Shown: piece after piece, positions 38,694 through 48,142 of the stretch
Layout: every line of letters begins with the position of its first letter
Numbering within the stretch: position 1 is the stretch's first letter
Assembly (NCBI GenBank): GCA_945869475.1
Contig: CAMBOV010000009.1
Location: 1-64,000, forward strand
Length of the DNA stretch: 64,000 bases
Reading direction: 5' to 3'
DNA from: Singulisphaera sp. GP187
GTDB lineage: Bacteria > Planctomycetota > Phycisphaerae > Phycisphaerales > SM1A02
The notes under the pieces: generated by a model
What the model was told of the DNA's origin: nothing
Seen by the model: only the letters and a program-made list of their open reading frames with translations
Database searches by the model: none
Made by a program: the position numbers and the translations under genes

Positions 38694-38731
38694 CACGCCG
38701 CAACACACGACTCTCTACACTTCCCTCCCCA

Positions 38732-39733
38732 ATGGCGTCCCTCTCAGAAGAAATCGAATCGGTGCGTCTTTCTGCCGATTCAGCCCTCGAATCGGTCACA
38801 ACCGCCTCTGCACTCGAAGCCTGGCGAATCACACACCTCGGCGCATCTGGATCGCTCAAGTCGATCATGGCTCGCCTGAAGGACGCTCCGCGCGAGGAAA
38901 AGCCTCTGCTGGGCAAACTCCTCAACGAACTGAAGCAGCACCTCGAATGCGAGTTTGAGACGCGCAAACTTCTCACCGCCGCGACCCTTGCAGAGCCATC
39001 GATCGATCTGACCGAACCTGGTGAACGACTCGGACAGGGTCGCCGCCACATCCTCTCTCGCACAATCGATGAGATCGTCGACGTCTTCGGGCGAATGGGA
39101 TTCTCAGTCGCCGACGGCCCAGAGATCGAGGACGAGTGGCACAATTTCACGGCGCTGAACATTCCAGAAGGCCATCCAGCGCGCGACGCAACTGATAATT
39201 TCTACATGGGTGATGAAGCTGGGGTGAAGCGGCTCTTGCGCACCCAGACCTCGACGGTGCAGATTCGCGCGATGGAGTCCCAGCCACTCCCCCTCAAGGT
39301 CGTCGCCGTTGGCCGCGTGTACCGACCCGACACACACGACGCGACCCACTTCTCAATGTTTCACCAGATCGAAGGGCTCTGCATCGATCGCACGCTCTCG
39401 ATGGTTGACCTCAAGACGGCGCTGCTGCAATTCGCCCGCTCCTACTTCGGACCCGAAGCCGAGGTCCGCATGCGTCCAAGTTTCTTTCCGTTCACCGAGC
39501 CATCCGCCGAAGTCGACATGAAGATGCACATCCGTGGACAGTGGCAATGGGTTGAGATCGGCGGCTGCGGGATGGTCGACCCCAATGTCTTGACCGCCGT
39601 TGGCATCGACCCTGAACAGTGGCGCGGCTACGCATTTGGACTCGGCATCGAACGCATCGCGATGCGACGCTATGGCATCAGCGACATTCGCTTGCTCTTT
39701 GAAAACGACGCGCGATTTCTTCGCCAGTTCTAA
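38732..39733 (+). CDS. pheS: Phenylalanine--tRNA ligase alpha subunit
   Basis: The 333-residue protein has the N-terminal coiled-coil arm (residues 1-90) and a class II catalytic core: GQGRRHILSRTIDEIVDVF, MGFSVADGPEIEDEWHNF (motif 1 region), RVYRPDTHDATHFSMFHQIEG and the C-terminal GLGIERIAMRRYGI motif 3. The ATG at 38732 has no Shine-Dalgarno; TACACT ends 10 nt upstream, so a leaderless transcript starting after the terminator is possible. pheT, usually directly downstream, is absent; the next gene is the convergent rplQ. Confidence 0.95.
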   Translation: MASLSEEIESVRLSADSALESVTTASALEAWRITHLGASGSLKSIMARLKDAPREEKPLLGKLLNELKQHLECEFETRKLLTAATLAEPSIDLTEPGERLGQGRRHILSRTIDEIVDVFGRMGFSVADGPEIEDEWHNFTALNIPEGHPARDATDNFYMGDEAGVKRLLRTQTSTVQIRAMESQPLPLKVVAVGRVYRPDTHDATHFSMFHQIEGLCIDRTLSMVDLKTALLQFARSYFGPEAEVRMRPSFFPFTEPSAEVDMKMHIRGQWQWVEIGGCGMVDPNVLTAVGIDPEQWRGYAFGLGIERIAMRRYGISDIRLLFENDARFLRQF

Positions 39734-39754
39734 CTGGCTCAAAGAAACCACGCG

Positions 39755-39793
39755 TCGTTGTGCGTTCACAAGATTTTCGAAACACCACAACGA
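39755..39793. terminator. Inverted repeat between pheS and rplQ
   Basis: TCGTTGTG (39755-39762) and CACAACGA (39786-39793) form an 8-bp stem in the 79-bp gap between convergent pheS and rplQ. The loop is 23 nt and no T-run follows on either strand. A bidirectional end signal is inferred. Confidence 0.4.
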
Positions 39794-39812
39794 ATCGCGA
39801 TGCGACCGAATC

Positions 39813-40430
39813 TCAGCTCGCTGCGGTTTCGCCACCGGCAGTCGGTGCATCTTTGCCCATTTCCTTGCGAATCTGTGCGGCAAATGCGGTGCGGCGATCG
39901 GCGGTTGTGCGTCGTCCCGAGGTTCCCCCCGAGACTTGCGATCCACCTTCGCGACCGACGAGCTGCAAGACGACCAAGTTGGTCGCATCACCGATGCGTC
40001 GACGATCCAACTTCACGATGCGGGTGTATCCACCTGGTCGATCGGTAAAGAGTGGAGCAACGCGCGTCATCAGATGGTGCACCAGCCGTGGGGACTTGCG
40101 CAACTCTCCGAAGCGATTGAATTCAATCTCGCTCGCGGCAGGAAGTGTCCAGTAGGCACTTTGCTTGCGCTCTTCCTTGACGTTTGGATCGGCAACCCAC
40201 GCGAACACCGACCGATCGGTCAGACGACTGTGCAACAGTCGGCGCGACGCGAGCGTGCGATGGCGTGCAATCGTGATCAGACGCTCCACATAGGGCTTGA
40301 CAGCCTTCGCCTTCACAAGCGTGGTGACGATTTCACCATGCTCGAAGAGTCCAGCAGCAAGATTGCGAAGCAACGAACGGCGATGATCGCTTTCGAGGCA
40401 GAGTTGTTTACCAGCTACACGATGTCTCAT
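39813..40430 (-). CDS. rplQ: 50S ribosomal protein L17
   Basis: L17 (205 residues) begins with MRHRVAGKQLCLESDHRRSL and contains the conserved LLRNLAAGLFEHGEIVTT and GGYTRIVKLDRRRIGDAT segments. The C-terminal ~50 residues (after VVLQLV) are a Ser/Thr/Arg-rich tail longer than usual. It is the last gene of the ribosomal protein operon, directly after rpoA as in most bacteria. Confidence 0.95.
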   Translation of the reverse strand: MRHRVAGKQLCLESDHRRSLLRNLAAGLFEHGEIVTTLVKAKAVKPYVERLITIARHRTLASRRLLHSRLTDRSVFAWVADPNVKEERKQSAYWTLPAASEIEFNRFGELRKSPRLVHHLMTRVAPLFTDRPGGYTRIVKLDRRRIGDATNLVVLQLVGREGGSQVSGGTSGRRTTADRRTAFAAQIRKEMGKDAPTAGGETAAS

Positions 40431-40486
40431 GATTCAATACTCCTTTGGTCCTTTGACCGAGTCACTCCGCAGATCGAGCAGTTCGC

Positions 40487-41500
40487 TCAACCCTTGGACG
40501 AAACATTTCCTGAAAAACCTTCTGGCATTTGCATGCCGAGTGACAAACCGATCTCTTGCAAGCGTGCGTTGATCTCATGCAACGACGTCTTGCCGAAAGA
40601 ACGAAGTTCCATCAATTCACCTTCGGTCTTCGTGATCAGCTCACCCACGGTGAGAATCCCAGCCGTTTGCAAGCAATTCGTTGCGCGGACGCCGAGGTTG
40701 AGATCGACGAGCGTCATCGCGAGTTTGCGATCCATGTTTGAATCGACTTCCTGCTCCGAGGTAAGCCCCTGCTCAACGACGTCCTGGCCCGCTGAATCGA
40801 ACTGCACGAATGGATTGACGTGCTTGCGCAAGATCTTTCCGGCTTCCACCAGCGCCATCTCTGGCGTGACGGTCCCGTTGGTCCACACATCGAGCACCAA
40901 GCGGTCGTAGTTCGTGCGCTGTCCAACACGTGTGTCTTCGACGCGATATCGAACGCGTTGCACCGGCGTGAAGATCGCATCAACGGGGATGTCTCCGATG
41001 ACCTGATCTTCTTCGGTGTTGTACTGCTCGCTCGCAGGCTGATATCCACGACCGCGCTTCACAGTGAGGTCTGCTTCAAAGCGAACCTTTTCGTTCACTC
41101 GGCAGATCACGTGGTCTGGATTCAGAATGCGCACGGATGCATCGCTCTCGATGGATGATCCAGTCACATCGCATGGACCTTCCACGCGGATGCGAACGAT
41201 CTTTGGCTCGTCGCCGTCCATCTCAACGATGAGTCCCTTGATGTTGAGCACGATGTCAGAGACATCCTGCACGACGCCATGGATCGATGTGAATTCGTGC
41301 GTCACTCCTGCGATTTGCAGTTTGGTGATCGCGGCGCCCTCAATGCTCGAGAGCAGAATGCGGCGCAGACTGTTACCGATGGTGGTGCCAAAACCGCGCT
41401 CAAATGGCTCAGCTGAGAAACGACCAAACGTCGTCGACAGACTGCTCTTATCGGCGATCACACGACCCGGTAGTTCAAGACCTCTCCAGCGAATATGCAT
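40487..41500 (-). CDS. rpoA: DNA-directed RNA polymerase alpha subunit
   Basis: The 337-residue protein has the assembly domain with GTTIGNSLRRILLSSIEG and KRGRGYQPA, a linker near 235-255, and the C-terminal domain (LGVRATNCLQTAGILTVGEL, RSFGKTSLHEI) that binds UP elements and activators. GTAGGAG precedes the ATG. The 132-nt space upstream of it, where rpsD is found in many bacteria, contains no gene but several GC-rich hairpins, and could carry a regulatory site. Confidence 0.97.
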   Translation of the reverse strand: MHIRWRGLELPGRVIADKSSLSTTFGRFSAEPFERGFGTTIGNSLRRILLSSIEGAAITKLQIAGVTHEFTSIHGVVQDVSDIVLNIKGLIVEMDGDEPKIVRIRVEGPCDVTGSSIESDASVRILNPDHVICRVNEKVRFEADLTVKRGRGYQPASEQYNTEEDQVIGDIPVDAIFTPVQRVRYRVEDTRVGQRTNYDRLVLDVWTNGTVTPEMALVEAGKILRKHVNPFVQFDSAGQDVVEQGLTSEQEVDSNMDRKLAMTLVDLNLGVRATNCLQTAGILTVGELITKTEGELMELRSFGKTSLHEINARLQEIGLSLGMQMPEGFSGNVSSKG

Positions 41501-41632
41501 GATTCAAAACTCCTACTCCAGCAGTTGTCCAGTCCGAACCGAACGAGCCAGATCCCTATCGGATGCCGCAAAGCCCTGCTGGGCGGTCTGCGGCCCCTGC
41601 TGTGGGACCAGGCGAAACGATGAATATTGATA

Positions 41633-42007
41633 CTAGACGCGACGCTTCTTTGGCGATCGACATCCGTTGAATGGAAGCGGGGTTTGATCTTCGATCGACA
41701 AGACCTTCAGACCATTGGCTTGCAGAGCCGTCACGGCCGATTCACGACCTGGACCTGCTCCACGAACCCGAACCTCGACCTCACGCATACCGACGCGGCG
41801 GGCTTTGCCTGCCGCACGCTCGCTCGCGCGACTCGCGGCGAATGGCGTGCTCTTGCGCGCACCCTTGAAGCCAACACTTCCCGCGGAGTCCCAACAAATG
41901 GTCTCGCCGTTGGTGTCGGTGATGGTGACGATCGTGTTATTGAATGTGGCGCTCACATTCACGATGCCCTTGATGACGTTCTTGCGAATCTTTGGTTTCT
42001 TCGACAT
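41633..42007 (-). CDS. rpsK: 30S ribosomal protein S11
   Basis: The 124-residue product has the S11 core ([48 protein letters not shown]) and the basic tail SPKKRRV. It lies 27 nt after rpsM. The next gene is rpoA; rpsD does not lie between them. Confidence 0.96.
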   Translation of the reverse strand: MSKKPKIRKNVIKGIVNVSATFNNTIVTITDTNGETICWDSAGSVGFKGARKSTPFAASRASERAAGKARRVGMREVEVRVRGAGPGRESAVTALQANGLKVLSIEDQTPLPFNGCRSPKKRRV

Positions 42008-42034
42008 AGTGTTTTTCTCGTAGCGATTCGCGGA

Positions 42035-42412
42035 TTAACCGTTCACGCCCTTCTTACCGGCCACAGTCTTCTTCTTGCCCTTGCGCGTACGAGCGTTGGT
42101 ACGGGTGCGCTGACCTCGGCATGGCAGTGAGCGACGATGGCGCTCTCCGCGATATGCGTGAATGTCCTTCAAGCGCTGAATGTCTTGGGTCACTTGACGG
42201 CGCAATGCACCTTCGACGATGTAGCTGTCGTCAATCTCCTTCGAGATCGCCGCGAGCTCTTGATCGCCAAGCGTGTGGGTGCGACGATCAGGATCGATCC
42301 CAGTCTTGACCAAGATCGCGGCTGCGCCCTTGGGTCCAATACCGTGGATGTACTGAAGTGAATAGAGGATCTTCTTTTTGTCAGGAATGTCGATACCGGC
42401 AATACGTGGCAT
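42035..42412 (-). CDS. rpsM: 30S ribosomal protein S13
   Basis: The 125-residue protein begins MPRIAGIDIPDKKKILYSLQ, contains the GIGPKGAAAIL helix-two-turns-helix segment and the RGERHRRSLPCRGQRTRTNA C-terminal motif. GGAG lies 6-7 nt before the ATG. It follows rpmJ directly, the usual order. Confidence 0.97.
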   Translation of the reverse strand: MPRIAGIDIPDKKKILYSLQYIHGIGPKGAAAILVKTGIDPDRRTHTLGDQELAAISKEIDDSYIVEGALRRQVTQDIQRLKDIHAYRGERHRRSLPCRGQRTRTNARTRKGKKKTVAGKKGVNG

Positions 42413-42431
42413 AGTTGGCTCCGATGGTGGC

Positions 42432-42548
42432 TCAGCCCTGTCGCTGCTTCAGCCGTGGGTTTTTCTTGTTGATGACAAAGCGCTTGCCCTTGCGGACAAC
42501 AATCTGACAATCGAGTGTGCGGCGCTTAATACTGCTTCGAACTTTCAT
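42432..42548 (-). CDS. rpmJ: 50S ribosomal protein L36, zinc-free form
   Basis: A 38-codon gene between infA and rpsM: it starts [10 protein letters not shown] and ends NPRLKQRQG, matching L36 over its full length. Zinc-type L36 has three Cys and a His; here only one Cys (residue 14) remains, so this is the C-minus type. Its place in the infA-rpmJ-rpsM order is standard. Confidence 0.93.
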   Translation of the reverse strand: MKVRSSIKRRTLDCQIVVRKGKRFVINKKNPRLKQRQG

Positions 42549-42596
42549 GAGTGACTCCGTGAACTTGAAACAAACAATGGATGAATGACTCGAGAC

Positions 42597-42812
42597 TTAC
42601 CGGCGAAATGTGATGCGACCCTTGGTCATGTCGTATGGACTCATTTCGATCGTGACTTGATCGCCTGGAAGGATTCGGATGAAGAATTTTCGCATCTTGC
42701 CGCTGACGTAGGCCAGGATCTCCTGACCATTCTGAAGCTTGACCCGGAACATTGCATCGGGCAGCGCTTCTGTGACTTCGGCTTCGAGTGTGATCTTTTC
42801 TTCTTTGGCCAT
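42597..42812 (-). CDS. infA: Translation initiation factor IF-1
   Basis: The 71-residue OB-fold protein contains [40 protein letters not shown] and the closing [11 protein letters not shown]. An AAGGAG site precedes the ATG. It follows map and precedes rpmJ, as in many spc-alpha operons. Confidence 0.97.
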   Translation of the reverse strand: MAKEEKITLEAEVTEALPDAMFRVKLQNGQEILAYVSGKMRKFFIRILPGDQVTIEMSPYDMTKGRITFRR

Positions 42813-42832
42813 GAACTCCTTCGGACTCTTTT

Positions 42833-43822
42833 TTACGCTGTGGCATGAACAGACGGCGCCGAGACCGAGGTACGCACCTCGTCAAGCATCTCGCACCCTG
42901 TTCGTGTCACGACAATGGTTCGTTCGACCGAGCAGCCAGCTGCACCAGACTCTGTTCGCATCGTCCATCCATCGTCGCACTTGACGAATCGGACAAGCGT
43001 GGCAAAGCCATCGGCATCGACGGAACGAATTCCATCTGGACGCTGCACGACGGTTGGCTCAACGCAGAGCACCATGTCGGGCAGAATCGTGAAATCACCG
43101 CGTGATTCGAACTCGCGATCGAGTGCGCATGGCGCGACTGGCGCTTCATGCAAGGCGCGACCAACTCCGTGGCCGGCATATCCCGTGACGACGCCGAGGC
43201 TTCGAGCTGCCGCAACGCTTTGCATTGCTCGAGCAACGTGCGACCAACGAACGCCGGGCGCGATCATCGCGATGGCAACTTCGAGCATCTCGTGGCATCC
43301 ACTCACCATCGCGTGTTGTTCGTATGCACTCGTTCCGACGATGACGCAGTCGGCGATGTCAGCACACCATCCGCGCAATCGAACCGCAACATCGACCGTG
43401 ACGACATCACCATCGCGCAGCGGCACATCGGTTGGAACTGCGTGAATCAATCGGTCATTGACCGCGATACAACACGCTGCTGGAAAAATGCGTGCATCGA
43501 CATCGAGTTCGTCAAAGGATGGGCTCTGGATCACGCTTTCAGCGCGCTCAGCTGCGATGACGCCTGCGACAATCGCGGCGAGCGATGATGGCAGTGCGCC
43601 AACCACTGCGCAGCGCAGTGCCGCATCGACCGCTGCCCGTGCAATCAATGCACTTTCACGAATGGCAGCAATCTCTTCTGGCATGCGAAGTTCGACTTGA
43701 CGACCGCCGCCCACTCGTGGACGGCGTGGTGAACCATCGAGACGCACCGTCGCGACAACTCCGCCTCGCCGAGCATCGGCGCTGGTCAGGATCTCGTTTG
43801 GAGTCGTTCGGAAGGTCACCAT
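42833..43822 (-). CDS. map: Methionine aminopeptidase (type I)
   Basis: Map removes the initiator Met. The 329-residue protein contains the type I metal-site pattern: [11 protein letters not shown] (His), [19 protein letters not shown] (two Asp), [15 protein letters not shown] (His), LCVEPTV (Glu) and VERTIVVT (Glu). The ATG at 43822 has GAGG 8 nt upstream and follows secY by 4 nt. The N-terminal ~50 residues ([13 protein letters not shown]) are longer than the usual enzyme, perhaps a ribosome- or zinc-binding extension without the usual SRC Cys motif. adk, often between secY and map, is absent. Confidence 0.94.
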   Translation of the reverse strand: MVTFRTTPNEILTSADARRGGVVATVRLDGSPRRPRVGGGRQVELRMPEEIAAIRESALIARAAVDAALRCAVVGALPSSLAAIVAGVIAAERAESVIQSPSFDELDVDARIFPAACCIAVNDRLIHAVPTDVPLRDGDVVTVDVAVRLRGWCADIADCVIVGTSAYEQHAMVSGCHEMLEVAIAMIAPGVRWSHVARAMQSVAAARSLGVVTGYAGHGVGRALHEAPVAPCALDREFESRGDFTILPDMVLCVEPTVVQRPDGIRSVDADGFATLVRFVKCDDGWTMRTESGAAGCSVERTIVVTRTGCEMLDEVRTSVSAPSVHATA

Positions 43823-43826
43823 CGGA

Positions 43827-45239
43827 TTAGCCTCGAGCCGATCGAATGCGTGGACCCGATTCACTGGTTCCTGTCGAGAGGAATCCAGAGTAATTACGCA
43901 TCAAGAGATTCGCCTCGATGCGCTGCACAATGTCGAGTGCGACACTGACCACGATGAGCAATCCGGTGCCGCCCAGAAACTGTGCGACGAAGAATGGGAT
44001 CCCAAGCTGTTGACTGACGATCGTCGGAATGATCGCGATCAGTGCGAGCGCGCCGGCGCCGACGTAGGTGATGCGCGAGATCACCGTCTCGAGATACTCA
44101 GCCGTTCGTGGGCCAGGGCGCAGTCCTGGAATGAACGATCCGTGCTCGCGCAATTGCTTGGACATATCGGTCGGCGAAAGCTGCACGGTGGTCCAGAAGT
44201 ATGAGAAGAAGTAGATCAGAACGATCTCAATGAGCACGTACGGATACGCGCCAATCTGCAAATTCTGGGCGATGAAGCTGGTGATGCTCGACCAGGTCGA
44301 CGAAGCGTCCACTGCGGCCGCGCGCGATGCAATCCACGCGCATCCTGAGGCCGGGAACATCATGAGCGTGCTCGCGAAGATGATCGGCATCACACCGGCG
44401 TGGTTGATGCGCAAAGGCAGGTAGTGCTTCTGACCACCATAGACCTTGCGGCCGCGGGTGTGCTTCGCCTGTTGAATCGGAATGCGACGCTGCGCAACGG
44501 TGATGATGATCGCACCACCGACAACGAAGAGGAATCCTGTGAGCAGCACGATCAGCCCAACGATGCCGATCTTTGAATCGCCACCTTGAACGCTTGCGTC
44601 GAAATTCTCGCCGATCCAGGTCACAGCGCTCGGCATTCGCGAGAGAATTCCGGCGGTCAGAATGATCGAAACGCCGTTGCCAATGCCGTACTTGTCGACC
44701 TGCTCACCGAGCCACATCAAGAAGAGACTTCCGGCGGTCAATCCTGAGATCCCGGCGATATAGAAGATGACGAGTCCGCCACCGACTTGAAATTCTGGCT
44801 GCACAAGATTCTGTGTGCGCAGGAAACCGAGCCACATCAGACCCTGAAGCAAGCAGAGACCAACGGTTGCATACCGGGTCCACTCCATGATCTTGGTCTG
44901 GCCTGACATCCCCTCTTTCTTGAGCTCTTGCAGCGCTGGAACAACGGCTTGCAAGAGTTGAAAGATGATGCTCGCCGTGATGTACGGCATGATGCCAAGT
45001 CCGAAGATCGTCGATTGCTGCAGCGATCCGCCCGAGAAGATCGAGGCGTACTCGAGCAGGCGGCCGAATCCGGTCTGATCGGTTGACGCACGCTCAGCAG
45101 CGCGCGCGAGTTCAGACTGATCGACGCCAAGCAGTGGGATCCAAAAACCGATTCGATAAATGACCAAGACCCCCAAGGTGAAAAACACCTTGTTGCGCAG
45201 GTCACGGATTCGGAAGATGTTTGCGAACGCTTGCAGCAT
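43827..45239 (-). CDS. secY: Preprotein translocase subunit SecY
   Basis: SecY is the channel of the Sec translocon. The 470-residue protein has ten predicted spans. The signature GLGIMPYITASIIFQLLQA follows a short plug region, and AAAAF-like terminal blocks (SPTDMSKQLREHGSFIPGLR) are visible. It lies 17 nt after rplO, the standard spc order. Nothing unusual in length. Confidence 0.97.
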   Translation of the reverse strand: MLQAFANIFRIRDLRNKVFFTLGVLVIYRIGFWIPLLGVDQSELARAAERASTDQTGFGRLLEYASIFSGGSLQQSTIFGLGIMPYITASIIFQLLQAVVPALQELKKEGMSGQTKIMEWTRYATVGLCLLQGLMWLGFLRTQNLVQPEFQVGGGLVIFYIAGISGLTAGSLFLMWLGEQVDKYGIGNGVSIILTAGILSRMPSAVTWIGENFDASVQGGDSKIGIVGLIVLLTGFLFVVGGAIIITVAQRRIPIQQAKHTRGRKVYGGQKHYLPLRINHAGVMPIIFASTLMMFPASGCAWIASRAAAVDASSTWSSITSFIAQNLQIGAYPYVLIEIVLIYFFSYFWTTVQLSPTDMSKQLREHGSFIPGLRPGPRTAEYLETVISRITYVGAGALALIAIIPTIVSQQLGIPFFVAQFLGGTGLLIVVSVALDIVQRIEANLLMRNYSGFLSTGTSESGPRIRSARG

Positions 45240-45256
45240 TGGGTGGAGTGTTCGAC

Positions 45257-45865
45257 TCAGCTCTTGTCAGCAGCAGGAGCATCGGAGGCTCCCTTGGCTT
45301 CGGACTTTGCGTCGGACTTGCCTTCTTTGGCCTTCGGCGCGCGCTTCGCAGCGTTTGCCTTTTTCGTGGCCTCAGCTTCAGCCTCTGCCTGCTCTGCTGC
45401 GGCAACCTTTGCAGCATGCGGAGTCAGGATGACGCTTCCGCCAGCTGCTTCGATCTTCGCCTTGGCTTGCGTCGAGAACTTGTCGGCCGTCACGCTCAAC
45501 TTGACTGTGATGTCGCCGGTGCCAAGCACCTTCAACGGCATCTTGTCATCGCGAACGAGACCGACCCGAACCAATGCGTCCACATCGACGTGCGTTCCCG
45601 CGGTGAAGTGCTTCGCGAGGTCGGAGACATTGACGATGTGGTAGTCGACGCGAAAGTCGGCATTCGAGAATCCGCGCTTTGGAAAGCGTCGCAGGAGTGG
45701 CGTCGAGCCTCCCTGGTAACCGGGGCGGCTCGTCCAACCAGCGCGACTCTTTGCACCGTTGTGACCGCGACCGCTTGTGCCGCCCTTGCCGCTGCCTTCG
45801 CCGCGACCGACGCGCATGCGCAGCTTGTGCTTTCCAACCTTGGCGGTGACATCATGGATCATCAT
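45257..45865 (-). CDS. rplO: 50S ribosomal protein L15
   Basis: The 202-residue protein has the core RMRVGRGEGSGKGGTSGRGH (loop that binds 23S rRNA), PLLRRFPKRGF and LVRVGLV segments. After about residue 145 there is a Lys/Ala-rich tail (KKANAAKRAPKAKEGKSDAK) absent in E. coli L15. Only 30 nt separate it from rpsE, so rpmD (L30), which usually lies there, is missing. Confidence 0.96.
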   Translation of the reverse strand: MMIHDVTAKVGKHKLRMRVGRGEGSGKGGTSGRGHNGAKSRAGWTSRPGYQGGSTPLLRRFPKRGFSNADFRVDYHIVNVSDLAKHFTAGTHVDVDALVRVGLVRDDKMPLKVLGTGDITVKLSVTADKFSTQAKAKIEAAGGSVILTPHAAKVAAAEQAEAEAEATKKANAAKRAPKAKEGKSDAKSEAKGASDAPAADKS

Positions 45866-45895
45866 GGCTAATTACTCCTATCAAGAAAACTGAAA

Positions 45896-46708
45896 TCAAG
45901 ACTGAACTGGCGGACTCGAACCTTCGGCTGGACTTGCTGGCGCATCAGCGACAGGTGATGCTGGCGCACTTGGTGCGGGGGATGCGGATGCTGGGGCTTG
46001 CGCTGGAACGAATGGACGTCCTCCATCGTCTGAGCGTGGTCGGCCACCGCCGCCACCGCCACCGAATCCACGTCCGCCGCCGCCACCACCTGGACGACCG
46101 CCACCACCGCCGCGACGACGTTCGTCGCCGACTGTGTTGACTGGCGCTGCTGCGCGTTCACCAGATCGTTGGGATGGCATCGCCGCGATACCGCGCGCAA
46201 TCGAATCTTCGACCGTTGTGGTTCCGAGTGTGACGCCACGAAGTTGCTCGACGCGCTCACGCGTGCGAAGCGAATCGAGCGCAGCAAATGTTGCCTTCAC
46301 AAGATTCTTCGCATTGGTTGAGCCATAGGCCTTGGTCAGGCAATCCTGTACGCCGAGCATGTCGAGCACGGCTCGAACAGATGCACCAGCGATGACACCC
46401 GTTCCTGGACTCGCAGGCACCAAGCGCACCTTCGATGCGCCGAAGCGACCTTCGACCGAATGCGGCAGCGTGCGACCCTGCAGCGGATAGGCGCGCAACT
46501 TGCGCTTGCCTTCACGCGTGGCCTTCTCAACGCTCGTTGGAACTTGATTGCTCTTGGCATATCCAACTGCAACTTTTCCGTGTCGATCACCAACGACGAC
46601 GAGTGCGCCGAAGCTGAAGCGACGACCACCGGCCACTGTTGAGGAGGTGCGAAACACCTTCACTGTTGTTGCATCGACGCCGCTGTCATCACCAAAGTTA
46701 TCGTTCAT
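45896..46708 (-). CDS. rpsE: 30S ribosomal protein S5 with a long disordered tail
   Basis: The first ~170 residues are a standard S5 ([59 protein letters not shown]). A ~95-residue C-terminal extension follows, made of Gly-Arg runs ([19 protein letters not shown]) and then Ala/Pro/Ser repeats. The usual length is about 165-170. The extension is encoded in frame with no sign of a frameshift. Arg/Gly runs of this kind usually bind RNA. It occupies the position next to the missing rpmD. Confidence 0.96.
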   Translation of the reverse strand: MNDNFGDDSGVDATTVKVFRTSSTVAGGRRFSFGALVVVGDRHGKVAVGYAKSNQVPTSVEKATREGKRKLRAYPLQGRTLPHSVEGRFGASKVRLVPASPGTGVIAGASVRAVLDMLGVQDCLTKAYGSTNAKNLVKATFAALDSLRTRERVEQLRGVTLGTTTVEDSIARGIAAMPSQRSGERAAAPVNTVGDERRRGGGGGRPGGGGGGRGFGGGGGGGRPRSDDGGRPFVPAQAPASASPAPSAPASPVADAPASPAEGSSPPVQS

Positions 46709-46754
46709 ATTTGTAACCTCAAGCGTTCACTCGCGAATGCGAGCGTGTTCTAGT

Positions 46755-47117
46755 TCAGAATGAAAGTCCTGCTGCGCGCGCTGCATCAGCGAGCGCCTTG
46801 ATCCGTCCGTGATAGCGATATCCGCCGCGATCGAAAACGACCTGACCGACCCCCGCCTTGATTGCCCGCTCAGCAACTGCGCGACCGACGACAACGGCCG
46901 CATCGGCGTTGCCGCCAACCTTGACCGCGAGATCGGCATCGAGCGATGAGGCCGCAGCCAACGTACGACCAGCGAGGTCATCGATGACCTGCACATAGAT
47001 ATGACGGGGTGAACGGAAGACTGCCAAACGTGGACGCATTGGCGTTCCACGGAGAGTCTTCTTGATTCCCTTTCGGCGGCGGGAGCGACGTGTTCTTTTT
47101 TGTGTGCAAATGTCCAT
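46755..47117 (-). CDS. rplR: 50S ribosomal protein L18
   Basis: The 120-residue 5S-rRNA binding protein contains [43 protein letters not shown] (split at GVG) and the end [17 protein letters not shown]. It lies between rplF and rpsE as in standard spc operons. Confidence 0.96.
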   Translation of the reverse strand: MDICTQKRTRRSRRRKGIKKTLRGTPMRPRLAVFRSPRHIYVQVIDDLAGRTLAAASSLDADLAVKVGGNADAAVVVGRAVAERAIKAGVGQVVFDRGGYRYHGRIKALADAARAAGLSF

Positions 47118-47138
47118 AGGAATTTCCTTTCGCGCGCC

Positions 47139-47702
47139 TTAGGCGCCGAATGCCTTGCCCTTCTTGCGCGCAATGACTTCAGTGGAGTACTTGATGCCCT
47201 TGCCGTTGTATGGCTCAGGTTTTCGTTGGCTGCGAATGAGGCTCGCGAACGCGCCAACCTTTTGCGCATCGACACCAGCCAATGTGATGATCGTGTTGTT
47301 GTCAACCGTGCATGCGACACCCTCTGGCACGATCAGTTCAATCGGATTGCAAAACCCAACGCTCAAGATCAACTTCTTGCCCTGCAGTTTGGATGTCCAT
47401 CCCACGCCGACGACTTCGAGCTTGATCGAGTATCCCTCGAGCACGCCCTTGACCATCTTGTTCAAGACGGCACGGGTCGTACCCCAGTACGCGCGGCGAT
47501 TACCTTCATCGATTCGACCCATGTCATCGATTGTGCAGGCGATCGACTGCTTCGCAGCATCGAAGACCACGACGACTTCGGGTCGATAGCAGAACGAGTT
47601 CTTGCCCTTGGGTCCTTGCAGCTCAACAGTCCGCGTCGCGGTGTTGACCGCAACTTTGACTGTTGCTGGCACTGGGATGAGTTGTTTTCCAATTCGGCTC
47701 AT
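47139..47702 (-). CDS. rplF: 50S ribosomal protein L6
   Basis: The 187-residue protein starts MSRIGKQLIPVPATVKV and has the C-terminal rRNA-binding block PEPYNGKGIKYSTEVIARKKGKAF. AAGAAG precedes the ATG. Some residues in the first half (CYRPEVVVVFDAAKQS) differ from typical L6, but length and order are normal. Confidence 0.96.
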   Translation of the reverse strand: MSRIGKQLIPVPATVKVAVNTATRTVELQGPKGKNSFCYRPEVVVVFDAAKQSIACTIDDMGRIDEGNRRAYWGTTRAVLNKMVKGVLEGYSIKLEVVGVGWTSKLQGKKLILSVGFCNPIELIVPEGVACTVDNNTIITLAGVDAQKVGAFASLIRSQRKPEPYNGKGIKYSTEVIARKKGKAFGA

Positions 47703-47720
47703 GTGATTCTTCTTTCTAGA

Positions 47721-48119
47721 TCAAGAGACGGCGCAGACGACTTCGCCGCCGACACGCATTTCGCGAGCCTTGCGGTCGCTCATGACGCCCTGACTCGTTG
47801 AGACCACCGTGATCCCAAGTCCTTCAAGCAGCCGAGGCATCGCTTCGGCACCGCAATAGACGCGGCATCCCGAATGCGAGACACGATCGATGCGATTGAT
47901 CAGTGTTTCGCCGCGGGGTCCATACTTCAACTGCACGCGCAGGAGTCCTTGGCGACCATCTGGAATCACTTCGAATCCCAGAATGAATCCTTCATCGCGC
48001 AACACCTCGAGCACACCGCGATTGAGGCGGTTGTTCAAGCAGGTCACGCTCTTGCGGCGAATCGACACCGCATTTCGGATGCGGGTCAACATATCGGCTG
48101 TGAGATCTTGCAATGACAT
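47721..48119 (-). CDS. rpsH: 30S ribosomal protein S8
   Basis: The 132-residue product includes LTADMLTRIRNAVSIRRKSV, RGETLINRIDRVSHSGCRVY and the closing STSQGVMSDRKAREMRVGGEV. GAGGAA precedes the start. In E. coli S8 represses the spc operon by binding mRNA near L5; such a structure is not obvious here. Confidence 0.96.
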   Translation of the reverse strand: MSLQDLTADMLTRIRNAVSIRRKSVTCLNNRLNRGVLEVLRDEGFILGFEVIPDGRQGLLRVQLKYGPRGETLINRIDRVSHSGCRVYCGAEAMPRLLEGLGITVVSTSQGVMSDRKAREMRVGGEVVCAVS

Positions 48120-48142
48120 GATTTAGTTCCTCGAGAATTGAA

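Noticed and set aside
38301-38879. Long plus-strand frame through the 26-bp repeats, continuing toward pheS
   Set aside because: It has no start codon with a ribosome-binding site, repeats its composition every 78 nt because of the 26-bp period, crosses the terminator, and overlaps pheS out of frame.
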